Source: Rattus norvegicus
Lineage: Eukaryota > Chordata > Mammalia > Rodentia > Muridae
DNA: 64,000 nucleotides
Reading direction: 5' to 3'
NCBI RefSeq assembly: GCF_036323735.1
Contig: NC_086032.1
Coordinates: 50,399,335 to 50,463,334, forward strand
Positions 23,801 to 38,078 of this stretch are shown in pieces (the first letter of the stretch is position 1; every line of letters begins with the position of its first letter). Made by a program: the position numbers and the translations under genes. The notes under the pieces are model-generated. The model ran no database searches. It saw only the letters and a list, made by a program, of their open reading frames with translations, and was not told the origin of the DNA.

Positions 23801-25922
23801 AGCTTATTATTCAAGATCGAGCAAAGTTTTAACGAACTGAAACGCTGTTTCTTTGTGTATTCAGTTAGTTCTCAGTAGCAGGCTCTTGTAAGATGTGTAC
23901 TTTAAAGGTTTATCAAAATTTGCTGAGCCGAATCTCAGTAACATGGTGAATTCAGTTAGTTCGTAGTAGGCCGCAATATTAATAAGTGGAGTGCTCGGGA
24001 TATTGAAAAATTTTGACGAATTGAATCAAAATTTCTTGGTGAATTCAGTGAGTTCCCAATGGGACATGCTTGTATGAGTGTGCTTTTCAATATATAGCAA
24101 CATTTTAAGTAACGGAATCTAACTATCATGGTGAATTCTGTAGGTTCCCAATAGGATCTCATGTAATAAGCTTGATATTTAAGATAGAGCAACGTTTTAA
24201 CGAACTGAAACAATTTTTCTTTGTGAATTCAGTTAGTTCCCAGTAGCAGGCTCTTGTAAGATGTGTACTTTTAAAGATTTATCAGAATTTGCTGAGCCGA
24301 ATCTCAGTAACTTTGTGAATCAGTTAGTTCCATATAGGCCGCAATAGTAATAAGTGGACTGTTCGGGATAAAGAAAAATTTTCACATATTGAATTAAATT
24401 GGCGAATTCAGTTAGTTCTCAATGGTACATGCTTGTATGAGTGTGAATTTCAATATATAGCAACATTTTATGGAACTGAATCTATGTATCACATTGAATT
24501 CAGTAGTTTCCCAATAGGATTAATATGTAATAAGCTTGTCATTCAAGATAGAGCAACGTTTTAACGAACTGAAACGCTGTTTCTTTGTGAATTCAGTTAG
24601 TTCCCAGTAGCAGGATCTTGTAAGATGTGTACTTTTAAAGATTTATCAAAATTTGCTGAGACGAATCTCAGTAACATGGTGAATTCATTTAGTTCGTAGT
24701 AGGCCGCAATAGTAATAAGTGGACTGCTCGGGATATTGAAAAATTTTGACGAATTGAATCAAAATTTCTTGGTGAATGCAGTGAGTTCCCAAAGGGACAT
24801 GCTTGTACGAGTGTGCTTTTCAATATATAGCAACATTTTAAGTAACGGAATCTTACTATCATGGTGAATTCTCTAGGTTCCCAATAGGATCGCATGTAAT
24901 AAGCTTGTACTTTAAGATAGAGCAACGTTTTAACGAACTGAAACGCTGTTTTTTTGTGAATTCAGTTAGTTCCCAGTAGCAGGCTCTTGTAATATGTGTA
25001 CTTTTAAAGAATTTCAAAATTTGGTGAGCCGAATCTCAGTAACATGTCAATTCAGTTAGTTCCTAGTAGGCCGCAATAGTTATAAGTGGACTGTTCGGGA
25101 TATAGAAAAATTTTCACCAATGGAATCAAAATTTCTAGGCCAATTCAGTGAGTTCCCAATGGGACATGCTTGTATGAGTGTGCATTTCAATATATACTAA
25201 CATTTTAAGGAACTGAATCTATGTATCATATTGAATTCAGTAGTTTCCCAATAGGATTCTCATGTAATAAGCTTGTTATTCAAGATAGCACAACGTTTTA
25301 ACGAAGTGAAACACTGTTTCTTTGTGAATTCAGTCAGTTCCCAGTAGCAGGTTCTTGTAATATGTGTACTTTTAAAGATTTTTCAAAATTTGCTGAGTCG
25401 AATCTCAGTAACTTGGTGAATTCAGTTAGTTCCCAGTAGGCCGCAGTAGAAAGTGGACTATTCGGGATATAGAAATATTTTCACGTATTGAATCAAATTG
25501 GCGAAATCAGTTAGTTCCCAATGGGACATGCTGTATTAGTGTGCATTTCAATATATAGTAACATTTTCAGTTACTCAATCTATGTATCACGTAGAATTCA
25601 GTAGTTTCCCAATAGGATTAATATGTAATAAGCTTGTCATTCAAGATAGAGCAACGTTTTAACGAACTGAAACGCTGTATCTTTGCGAATTCAGTTAGTT
25701 CCCAGTAGCAGGCTCTTATACGATGTGTACTTTTAAAGATTTATCAGAATTTGCTGGGCCGAATCTCAGTAACTTAGTGAATTTAGTTAGTTCCATGTAG
25801 GCCGCAATAGTAATAAGTGGACTGTTCGGGATATAGAAAAATTTTCACGTATCGAATTAAATTGGCGAATTCAGTTAGTTCCCAATGGGACATGCTTGTA
25901 TGAGTGTGCATTTCAGTATATA
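17877..25922 (+). repeat. 22-mer higher-order repeat, copy 2
   Basis: This is a full 8046-bp unit, nearly identical to copies 1, 3 and 4. It keeps the copy 1 form AACGATTTATC near 18055 and the GCTGTTCAATAT form near 18234. It contains no insertions. Confidence 0.9.
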
Positions 25923-28900
25923 GCAATATTTTAAGTAACGGAATCTAAGTATCATGGTGAATTCAGTAGTTTCCCAATAGGATTCTCATGTAATAAGCAT
26001 GTTATTCAAGACAGTGCAACGTTTTAACGAACTGAAACGCTGTTTCTTTGTGAATTCAGTTAGTTCCCAGTAGCAGGCTCTTGTAATATGTGTACTTTTA
26101 ACGATTTATCAAAATTTGCTGAGCCGAGTCTCAGTAACTTGGTGAATTCATTTAGTTCGTAGTACGCCGCAGTAGTAATAAGTGGACTGCTCGGGATATA
26201 GCAAAATTTTGACGAATTGAATCAAAATTTCTTGGTGAATTCCGTGAGTTCCCAATGCGACATGCTTGTATGAGTGTGCTTTTCAATATATAGCAACATT
26301 TTAAGTAACGCAATCTAACTATGATGGTGAATTCTGTAGGTTCCCAATAGGATCGCATGTAATAAGCCTGTTATCTAAGATAGAGCAACGTTTAAACGAA
26401 GTGAAACACTTTTTCTTTGTGAATTCAGTTAGTTCCCAGTAGCAGTCTCTTGTAATATGTGTACTTTTAAAGATTTATCAAAATTTGGTGAGCCGAATCT
26501 CAGTAACTTGGTGAATTCAGTTAGTTCCTAGTAGGCCGCAATAGTAATAAGTGGACTGTTCGGGATATAGAAAAATTTTCACCAATGGAATCAAAATTTC
26601 TATGCGAATTCAGTGAGTTCCCAATGGGACATGCTTGTATGAGTGTGCTTTTCAATGTATAGCAACATTTTAAGTATCGGAATCTAAGTATCATGGTGAA
26701 TTCAGTAGTTTTCCAATAGGATTCTCATGTAATAAGCTTGTTATTCAAGGTAGCGCAACGTTTTAACGAACTGAAACACTGTTTCTTTGTGAATTCAGTT
26801 AGTTCCCAGGAGCAGGTTTTTGTACTATGTGTACTTTTAAAGATTTTTAAAAATTTGCTGAGACGAATCTCAGTAACTTGGTGAATTCAGTTAGTTCCCA
26901 GTAGGCCGCAGTATTAAGTGGACTTTTCGGGATATAGAAAAATTTTCACGAATGGAATCAAATTGGCGAATTCAGTTAGTTCCCAATGGGACATGCTTGT
27001 ATGAGTGTGCATTTCAATATATAGTAACATTTTAAGGAACTCTATCTATGTATCATATTGAATTTAGTAATCTCCCAATAGGATTCTCATGTAATAAGCT
27101 TGTTATTCAAGATAGCACAACGTTTAACGAACTGAAACACTGTTTCTTTGTGAATTCAGTCAGTTCCCAGTAGCAGGTTCTTGTAATATGTGTACTTTTA
27201 AAGATTTTTCAAAATTTGAGAGACGAATCTCAGTAACTTGGTGAATTCAGTTAGTTCCCAGTAGGACGCAGTAGAAAGAGGACTGTTCGGGATATAGAAA
27301 AATTTTCACGTATTGAATCAAATTGGCGAATTCAGTTAGTTCCCAATGGGACATGCTGTATGAGTGTGCATTTCAATATATAGCAACATTTTAAGTTACT
27401 CAATCTATGTATCACGTAGAATTCAGTAGTTTCCCAATAGGATTAACATGTAATAAGCTTGTAATTCAAGATAGAGCAACATTTTAACGAACTGAAACGC
27501 TGTTTCTTTGCGAATTCAGTTAGTTCCCAGTAGCAGGCTCTTGTAAGATGTGTACTTTTAAAGATTTATCAGAATTTGCTGAGCCAAATCTTAATAACTT
27601 GGTGAATTCAGTTATTTCGAAGTAGGCCGCAATAGTAATAAGTGGACTGTTCGGGAAATAGAAAAATTTTCACGTATTGAATTAAATTGGCGAATTCAGT
27701 TAGTTCCCAATGGGACATGCTTGTATGAGTGTGCATTTCAATATATAGCAACATTTTAAGGAACTGAATCCATGTATCACGTTGAAATCAGTATTTTCCC
27801 AATAGGATTAACATATAATAAGCTTGCTTTTCAAGATCGAGCAACGTTTTAACGAACTGAAACAGTTTTTCTTTGTGAATTCAGTTAGTTCCCAGTAGCA
27901 GGCTCTTGTAATATGTGTACTTTTAAAGAATTTCAAAATTTGGTGAGCCGAATCTCAGTAACTTGTGAATTCAGTTAGTTCCTAGTAGGCCGCAATAGTT
28001 ATAAGTGGACTGTTCGGAATATAGAAAAATTTTCACCAATGGAATCAAAATTTCTAGGCGAATTCAGTGAGTTCCCAATGGGACATGCTTGTATGAGTGT
28101 GCATTTCAATATATAGTAACATTTTAAGGAACTGAATCTATGTATCATATTGAATTCAGTAGTTTCCCAATAGGATTCTCATGTAATAAGCTTGTTATTC
28201 AAGATTGCGCAACGTTTTAACGAACTGAAACACTGTTTCTTTGTGAATTCAGTCAGTTCCCAGTAGCAGGTTCTTGTAATATGTGTACTTTTAAAGATTT
28301 TTCAAAATTTGCTGAGTCGAATCTAGTAACTTGGTGAATTCAGTTAGTTCCCAGTAGGCCGCAGTAGAAAGTGGACTATTCGGGATATAGAAATATTTTC
28401 ACGTATTGAATCAAATTGGCGAATTCAGTTAGTTCCCAATGGGACATGCTGTATAGTGTGCATTTCAATATATAGTAACATTTTCAGTTACTCAATCTAT
28501 GTATCACGTAGAATTCAGTAGTTTCCCAATAGGATTAATATGTAATAAGCTTGTCATTCAAGATAGAGCAACGTTTTAACGAACTGAAACGCTGTATCTT
28601 TGCGAATTCAGTTAGTTCCCAGTAGCAGGCTCTTATATGATGTGTACTTTTAAAGATTTATCAGAATTTGCTGGGCCGAATCTCAGTAACTTAGTGAATT
28701 CAGTTAGTTCCAAGTAGGCCGCAATAGTAATAAGTGGACTGTTCGGGATATAGAAAAATTTTCACGTATCGAATTAAATTGGCGAATTCAGTTAGTTCCC
28801 AATGGGACATGCTTGTATGAGTGTGCATTTCAGTATATAGCAACATTTTAAGGAACTGAATCTATGTATCACGTAGAATTCAGTAGTTTCCCAATAGGAT

Positions 28901-31900
28901 TAATATGTAATAAGTTTGTCATTAAAGATAGAGCAACGTTTTAACGAACTGAAACGCTGTTTCTTTGTGAATTCAGTTAGTTCCCAGTAGCAGTCTCTTG
29001 TAAGATGTGTACTTTTAAAGATTTATCAAAATTTGCTGAGCCGAGTCTCAGTAACTTGGTGAATTCAGTTAGTTCGTAGTAGGCCGCAGTAGTAATAAGT
29101 GGACTGCTCGGGATATAGAAAAATTTTGACGAATTGAATCAAAATTTCTTGGTGAATTCAGTGAGTTCCCAGTCCGACATGCTTGTATGAGTGTGCTTTT
29201 CAATATATAGCAACATTTTAAGTAACGGAATATATCATGGTGAATTCTGTAGGTTCCCAATAGGATTGCATGTAATAAGCTTGTTATTCAAGATAGCGCA
29301 ACGTTTTAACGAAGTGAAACACTGTTTCTTTGTGAATTCAGTCAGTTCGCAATACCAGGTTCTTGTACTATGTGTACTTTTAAAGATTTTTCAAAATTTG
29401 CTGAGTCGAATCTCAGTAAATTGGTGAATTCAGGAAGTTCCCAGTAGGCCGCAGTAGTATGTGAACTGTTCGGAATACAGAAAAATTTTCACGTGTTGAA
29501 TCAAATTTGCGAATTCAGTTAGTTCCCAATGGGACATGCTAGTATGAGTGTGCATTTCAATATATAGCAACATTTTAAGGAACTGAATCTATGTATCATG
29601 TTGAAATCAGTATTTTCCCAATAGGATTAACATATAATAAGCTTGTTATTCAAGATCCAGCAACGTTTTAACGAAGTGAAACGCTGTTTCTTTGTGTATT
29701 CAGTTAGTTCCCAGTAGCAGGCTCTTGTAAGATGTGTACTTTTAAAGATTTTTCAAAATTTCCTGAGCCGAATCTCAGTAACATTGTGAATTCAGTTAGT
29801 TCGTAGTAGGCCGCATTGTAATAAGTGGACTGCTCGTGATATTGAAAGATTTTGACGAATTGAATCAAAAATTTCTTGGTGAATTCAGTGAGTTCCCAAA
29901 GGGAAATGCTTGTACGAGTGTGATTTTCAATATATAGCAACATTTTAAGTAACGGAATCTAACTATCATGGTGAATTCTGTAGGTTCCCAATAGGATCGC
30001 ATGTAATAAGCTTGTTATTCAAGATAGAGCAACGTTTTAACGAACTGAAACGCTGTTTCTTTGTGAATTCAGTTAGTTCCCAGTAGCAGGCTCTTTTAAG
30101 ATGTGTACTTTTAAAGATTTATCTGAATTTGCTGAGCTGAGTCTCAGGAACTTGGTTAAATCAGTTAGTTCGTAGTAGGCCGCAATAGTATTAAGTGGAC
30201 TACTCGGGATATAGAAAAATTTTGACGAATTGAATTAAATTTCTAAGTGAATTCAGTGAGTTCCCAATGGGATATGCTTGTATGAATGTGCTTTTCAATA
30301 TATAGCAACATTTTAAGTAACGGAATCTAAGTATCATGGTGAATTCAGTAGTTTCCCAATAGGATTCTCATGAAATAAGCTTGTTATTCAAGACAGTGCA
30401 ACGTTTTAACGAACTGAAACACTGTTTCTTTGTGAATTCAGTTAGTTCCCAGTAGCAGTTTCTTGTAATATGTGTACTTTTAATGATTTTTCATAATTTG
30501 CTGAGTCGAATCTCAGTAACTTGGTGAATTCAGTTAGTTCCCAGTAGGCCGCAGTAGTAATAATTGGACTGTTCGGGATATAGAAAAATTTTCACGAATG
30601 GAATAAAATTGGCGAATTCAGTTAGTTCCCAATGGGACATGCTTGTATGAGTGTGCATTTCAATATATAGTAACATTTTAAGGAACTGAATCTATGTATC
30701 ATGTTGAATTCATTAATTTCCCAATAGGATTAACATGTAATAAGCTTGTTATTCAAGATAGAGCAACGTTTTAACGAACTGAAACGCTGTTTCTTTGTGA
30801 ATTCAGTTAGTTCCCAGTAGCAGGCTCTTGTAAGATGTGTACTTTTAAAGATTTATTAAACTTAGGTGAGCCGAATTTCAGTAACTTTGTGAATTCAGTT
30901 AGTTCCTAATAGGCCGCAATAGTAATAAGTGGACTGATCGGTATATAGAAATATTTCACTAATGGAATCAAAATTTCTAGGCGAATTCAAGAGTTCCCCA
31001 TGGGACATGCTTGTATGAGTGTGCTTTTCAATATATAGCAACATTTTAAGTAACAGAATCTAAGTATCATGGTGAATTCAGTAGTTTCCCAATAGGTCTC
31101 TCATGTAATAAGCTTGTTATTCAAGATAGCGCAACCTTTTTTACGAACTGAAACACTGTTTCTTTGTGAATTCAGTCAGTTCCCAGTAGCAGGTTCTTGT
31201 AAAATGTGTACTTTTAATGATTTATCAAAATTTGCTGAGGCGAATCTCAGTAACTTGGTGAATTCAGTTAGTTCGTAGTAGGCCGCAATAGTAATAAGTG
31301 GACTGCTCGGGATATAGAAAAATTTTGACGAATTGAATCAAAATTTCGTGGTGAATTCAGTGAGTTCCCAATGGGACATGCTTGTATGATTGTGCTTCTC
31401 AATATATAGCAACATTTTAAGTAACGGTGTCTAAGTATCATGGTGAATTCAGTAGTTTCCCAATAGGATTCTCATGTAATAAGCTTGTTATTCAAGATAG
31501 CGCAACGTTTTAACGATCTGAAACACTGTTTCTTTGTGAATTCAGTTAGTTCCCAGTAGCAGGTTCTTGTAATATGTGTACTTTTAAAGATTTTTCAAAA
31601 TTTGCTGAGTCGAATCTCAGTAACTTGGTGAATTCAGTTAGTTCCCAGTAGGCCGCAGTAGTAATAAGTGGACTGTTCGGGATATAGAAAAATTTTCACG
31701 TATTGAATTAAATTGGCGAAATCAGTTAGTTCCCAATGGGACATGCTTGTATGAGTGTGCATTTCAATATATAGCAACATTTTAAGGAATTGAATCTATG
31801 TATCACGTTGAAATCAGTATTTTCCCAATAGGATTAACATATAATAAGCTTATTATTCAAGATCGAGCAAAGTTTTAACGAACTGAAACGCTGTTTCTTT

Positions 31901-33968
31901 GTGTATTCAGTTAGTTCTCAGTAGCAGGCTCTTGTAAGATGTGTACTTTAAAGGTTTATCAAAATTTGCTGAGCCGAATCTCAGTAACATGGTGAATTCA
32001 GTTAGTTCGTAGTAGGCCGCAATATTAATAAGTGGAGTGCTCGGGATATTGAAAAATTTTGACGAATTGAATCAAAATTTCTTGGTGAATTCAGTGAGTT
32101 CCCAATGGGACATGCTTGTATGAGTGTGCTTTTCAATATATAGCAACATTTTAAGTAACGGAATCTAACTATCATGGTGAATTCTGTAGGTTCCCAATAG
32201 GATCTCATGTAATAAGCTTGATATTTAAGATAGAGCAACGTTTTAACGAACTGAAACAATTTTTCTTTGTGAATTCAGTTAGTTCCCAGTAGCAGGCTCT
32301 TGTAAGATGTGTACTTTTAAAGATTTATCAGAATTTGCTGAGCCGAATCTCAGTAACTTTGTGAATCAGTTAGTTCCATATAGGCCGCAATAGTAATAAG
32401 TGGACTGTTCGGGATAAAGAAAAATTTTCACATATTGAATTAAATTGGCGAATTCAGTTAGTTCTCAATGGTACATGCTTGTATGAGTGTGAATTTCAAT
32501 ATATAGCAACATTTTATGGAACTGAATCTATGTATCACATTGAATTCAGTAGTTTCCCAATAGGATTAATATGTAATAAGCTTGTCATTCAAGATAGAGC
32601 AACGTTTTAACGAACTGAAACGCTGTTTCTTTGTGAATTCAGTTAGTTCCCAGTAGCAGGATCTTGTAAGATGTGTACTTTTAAAGATTTATCAAAATTT
32701 GCTGAGACGAATCTCAGTAACATGGTGAATTCATTTAGTTCGTAGTAGGCCGCAATAGTAATAAGTGGACTGCTCGGGATATTGAAAAATTTTGACGAAT
32801 TGAATCAAAATTTCTTGGTGAATGCAGTGAGTTCCCAAAGGGACATGCTTGTACGAGTGTGCTTTTCAATATATAGCAACATTTTAAGTAACGGAATCTT
32901 ACTATCATGGTGAATTCTCTAGGTTCCCAATAGGATCGCATGTAATAAGCTTGTACTTTAAGATAGAGCAACGTTTTAACGAACTGAAACGCTGTTTTTT
33001 TGTGAATTCAGTTAGTTCCCAGTAGCAGGCTCTTGTAATATGTGTACTTTTAAAGAATTTCAAAATTTGGTGAGCCGAATCTCAGTAACATGTCAATTCA
33101 GTTAGTTCCTAGTAGGCCGCAATAGTTATAAGTGGACTGTTCGGGATATAGAAAAATTTTCACCAATGGAATCAAAATTTCTAGGCCAATTCAGTGAGTT
33201 CCCAATGGGACATGCTTGTATGAGTGTGCATTTCAATATATACTAACATTTTAAGGAACTGAATCTATGTATCATATTGAATTCAGTAGTTTCCCAATAG
33301 GATTCTCATGTAATAAGCTTGTTATTCAAGATAGCACAACGTTTTAACGAAGTGAAACACTGTTTCTTTGTGAATTCAGTCAGTTCCCAGTAGCAGGTTC
33401 TTGTAATATGTGTACTTTTAAAGATTTTTCAAAATTTGCTGAGTCGAATCTCAGTAACTTGGTGAATTCAGTTAGTTCCCAGTAGGCCGCAGTAGAAAGT
33501 GGACTATTCGGGATATAGAAATATTTTCACGTATTGAATCAAATTGGCGAAATCAGTTAGTTCCCAATGGGACATGCTGTATTAGTGTGCATTTCAATAT
33601 ATAGTAACATTTTCAGTTACTCAATCTATGTATCACGTAGAATTCAGTAGTTTCCCAATAGGATTAATATGTAATAAGCTTGTCATTCAAGATAGAGCAA
33701 CGTTTTAACGAACTGAAACGCTGTATCTTTGCGAATTCAGTTAGTTCCCAGTAGCAGGCTCTTATACGATGTGTACTTTTAAAGATTTATCAGAATTTGC
33801 TGGGCCGAATCTCAGTAACTTAGTGAATTCAGTTAGTTCCATGTAGGCCGCAATAGTAATAAGTGGACTGTTCGGGATATAGAAAAATTTTCACGTATCG
33901 AATTAAATTGGCGAATTCAGTTAGTTCCCAATGGGACATGCTTGTATGAGTGTGCATTTCAGTATATA
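25923..33968 (+). repeat. 22-mer higher-order repeat, copy 3
   Basis: This is a full 8046-bp unit. Private changes include GCTTTTCAATAT near 26279 and AACGCAATC near 26308, where the other copies have GCTGTTC and AACGGAATC. These differences show that it is not a simple assembly duplication of its neighbours. Confidence 0.9.
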
Positions 33969-36900
33969 GCAATATTTTAAGTAACGGAATCTAAGTATCA
34001 TGGTGAATTCAGTAGTTTCCCAATAGGATTCTCATGTAATAAGCATGTTATTCAAGACAGTGCAACGTTTTAACGAACTGAAACGCTGTTTCTTTGTGAA
34101 TTCAGTTAGTTCCCAGTAGCAGGCTCTTGTAATATGTGTACTTTTAAAGATTTATCAAAATTTGCTGAGCCGAGTCTCAGTAACTTGGTGAATTCATTTA
34201 GTTCGTAGTACGCCGCAGTAGTAATAAGTGGACTGCTCGGGATATAGCAAAATTTTGACGAATTGAATCAAAATTTCTTGGTGAATTCCGTGAGTTCCCA
34301 ATGCGACATGCTTGTATGAGTGTGCTGTTCAATATATAGCAACATTTTAAGTAACGGAATCTAACTATGATGGTGAATTCTGTAGGTTCCCAATAGGATC
34401 GCATGTAATAAGCCTGTTATCTAAGATAGAGCAACGTTTAAACGAAGTGAAACACTTTTTCTTTGTGAATTCAGTTAGTTCCCAGTAGCAGTCTCTTGTA
34501 ATATGTGTACTTTTAAAGATTTATCAAAATTTGGTGAGCCGAATCTCAGTAACTTGGTGAATTCAGTTAGTTCCTAGTAGGCCGCAATAGTAATAAGTGG
34601 ACTGTTCGGGATATAGAAAAATTTTCACCAATGGAATCAAAATTTCTATGCGAATTCAGTGAGTTCCCAATGGGACATGCTTGTATGAGTGTGCTTTTCA
34701 ATGTATAGCAACATTTTAAGTATCGGAATCTAAGTATCATGGTGAATTCAGTAGTTTTCCAATAGGATTCTCATGTAATAAGCTTGTTATTCAAGGTAGC
34801 GCAACGTTTTAACGAACTGAAACACTGTTTCTTTGTGAATTCAGTTAGTTCCCAGGAGCAGGTTTTTGTACTATGTGTACTTTTAAAGATTTTTAAAAAT
34901 TTGCTGAGACGAATCTCAGTAACTTGGTGAATTCAGTTAGTTCCCAGTAGGCCGCAGTATTAAGTGGACTTTTCGGGATATAGAAAAATTTTCACGAATG
35001 GAATCAAATTGGCGAATTCAGTTAGTTCCCAATGGGACATGCTTGTATGAGTGTGCATTTCAATATATAGTAACATTTTAAGGAACTCTATCTATGTATC
35101 ATATTGAATTTAGTAATCTCCCAATAGGATTCTCATGTAATAAGCTTGTTATTCAAGATAGCACAACGTTTAACGAACTGAAACACTGTTTCTTTGTGAA
35201 TTCAGTCAGTTCCCAGTAGCAGGTTCTTGTAATATGTGTACTTTTAAAGATTTTTCAAAATTTGAGAGACGAATCTCAGTAACTTGGTGAATTCAGTTAG
35301 TTCCCAGTAGGACGCAGTAGAAAGAGGACTGTTCGGGATATAGAAAAATTTTCACGTATTGAATCAAATTGGCGAATTCAGTTAGTTCCCAATGGGACAT
35401 GCTGTATGAGTGTGCATTTCAATATATAGCAACATTTTAAGTTACTCAATCTATGTATCACGTAGAATTCAGTAGTTTCCCAATAGGATTAACATGTAAT
35501 AAGCTTGTAATTCAAGATAGAGCAACATTTTAACGAACTGAAACGCTGTTTCTTTGCGAATTCAGTTAGTTCCCAGTAGCAGGCTCTTGTAAGATGTGTA
35601 CTTTTAAAGATTTATCAGAATTTGCTGAGCCAAATCTTAATAACTTGGTGAATTCAGTTATTTCGAAGTAGGCCGCAATAGTAATAAGTGGACTGTTCGG
35701 GAAATAGAAAAATTTTCACGTATTGAATTAAATTGGCGAATTCAGTTAGTTCCCAATGGGACATGCTTGTATGAGTGTGCATTTCAATATATAGCAACAT
35801 TTTAAGGAACTGAATCCATGTATCACGTTGAAATCAGTATTTTCCCAATAGGATTAACATATAATAAGCTTGCTTTTCAAGATCGAGCAACGTTTTAACG
35901 AACTGAAACAGTTTTTCTTTGTGAATTCAGTTAGTTCCCAGTAGCAGGCTCTTGTAATATGTGTACTTTTAAAGAATTTCAAAATTTGGTGAGCCGAATC
36001 TCAGTAACTTGTGAATTCAGTTAGTTCCTAGTAGGCCGCAATAGTTATAAGTGGACTGTTCGGAATATAGAAAAATTTTCACCAATGGAATCAAAATTTC
36101 TAGGCGAATTCAGTGAGTTCCCAATGGGACATGCTTGTATGAGTGTGCATTTCAATATATAGTAACATTTTAAGGAACTGAATCTATGTATCATATTGAA
36201 TTCAGTAGTTTCCCAATAGGATTCTCATGTAATAAGCTTGTTATTCAAGATTGCGCAACGTTTTAACGAACTGAAACACTGTTTCTTTGTGAATTCAGTC
36301 AGTTCCCAGTAGCAGGTTCTTGTAATATGTGTACTTTTAAAGATTTTTCAAAATTTGCTGAGTCGAATCTAGTAACTTGGTGAATTCAGTTAGTTCCCAG
36401 TAGGCCGCAGTAGAAAGTGGACTATTCGGGATATAGAAATATTTTCACGTATTGAATCAAATTGGCGAATTCAGTTAGTTCCCAATGGGACATGCTGTAT
36501 AGTGTGCATTTCAATATATAGTAACATTTTCAGTTACTCAATCTATGTATCACGTAGAATTCAGTAGTTTCCCAATAGGATTAATATGTAATAAGCTTGT
36601 CATTCAAGATAGAGCAACGTTTTAACGAACTGAAACGCTGTATCTTTGCGAATTCAGTTAGTTCCCAGTAGCAGGCTCTTATATGATGTGTACTTTTAAA
36701 GATTTATCAGAATTTGCTGGGCCGAATCTCAGTAACTTAGTGAATTCAGTTAGTTCCAAGTAGGCCGCAATAGTAATAAGTGGACTGTTCGGGATATAGA
36801 AAAATTTTCACGTATCGAATTAAATTGGCGAATTCAGTTAGTTCCCAATGGGACATGCTTGTATGAGTGTGCATTTCAGTATATAGCAACATTTTAAGGA

Positions 36901-38078
36901 ACTGAATCTATGTATCACGTAGAATTCAGTAGTTTCCCAATAGGATTAATATGTAATAAGTTTGTCATTAAAGATAGAGCAACGTTTTAACGAACTGAAA
37001 CGCTGTTTCTTTGTGAATTCAGTTAGTTCCCAGTAGCAGTCTCTTGTAAGATGTGTACTTTTAAAGATTTATCAAAATTTGCTGAGCCGAGTCTCAGTAA
37101 CTTGGTGAATTCAGTTAGTTCGTAGTAGGCCGCAGTAGTAATAAGTGGACTGCTCGGGATATAGAAAAATTTTGACGAATTGAATCAAAATTTCTTGGTG
37201 AATTCAGTGAGTTCCCAGTCCGACATGCTTGTATGAGTGTGCTTTTCAATATATAGCAACATTTTAAGTAACGGAATATATCATGGTGAATTCTGTAGGT
37301 TCCCAATAGGATTGCATGTAATAAGCTTGTTATTCAAGATAGCGCAACGTTTTAACGAAGTGAAACACTGTTTCTTTGTGAATTCAGTCAGTTCGCAATA
37401 CCAGGTTCTTGTACTATGTGTACTTTTAAAGATTTTTCAAAATTTGCTGAGTCGAATCTCAGTAAATTGGTGAATTCAGGAAGTTCCCAGTAGGCCGCAG
37501 TAGTATGTGAACTGTTCGGAATACAGAAAAATTTTCACGTGTTGAATCAAATTTGCGAATTCAGTTAGTTCCCAATGGGACATGCTAGTATGAGTGTGCA
37601 TTTCAATATATAGCAACATTTTAAGGAACTGAATCTATGTATCATGTTGAAATCAGTATTTTCCCAATAGGATTAACATATAATAAGCTTGTTATTCAAG
37701 ATCCAGCAACGTTTTAACGAAGTGAAACGCTGTTTCTTTGTGTATTCAGTTAGTTCCCAGTAGCAGGCTCTTGTAAGATGTGTACTTTTAAAGATTTTTC
37801 AAAATTTCCTGAGCCGAATCTCAGTAACATTGTGAATTCAGTTAGTTCGTAGTAGGCCGCATTGTAATAAGTGGACTGCTCGTGATATTGAAAGATTTTG
37901 ACGAATTGAATCAAAAATTTCTTGGTGAATTCAGTGAGTTCCCAAAGGGAAATGCTTGTACGAGTGTGATTTTCAATATATAGCAACATTTTAAGTAACG
38001 GAATCTAACTATCATGGTGAATTCTGTAGGTTCCCAATAGGATCGCATGTAATAAGCTTGTTATTCAAGATAGAGCAA
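33969..38078 (+). repeat. 22-mer higher-order repeat, partial copy 4
   Basis: About 11 tetramers of the 22-mer are present, and the match stops near 38078. It differs from copies 1-3 at AAAGATTTATC near 34147, where they have AACGATTTATC. The break falls within a tetramer at GAGCAATGTTTTAACG, after which different tetramers follow. Confidence 0.87.

Noticed and set aside
17877..33968. Possibility that the identical 8046-bp copies are an assembly duplication
   Set aside because: Copy-specific substitutions exist near 26279, 26308 and 34147, and the fourth copy ends at a different place, so the copies are distinct. Copy number still needs long reads.
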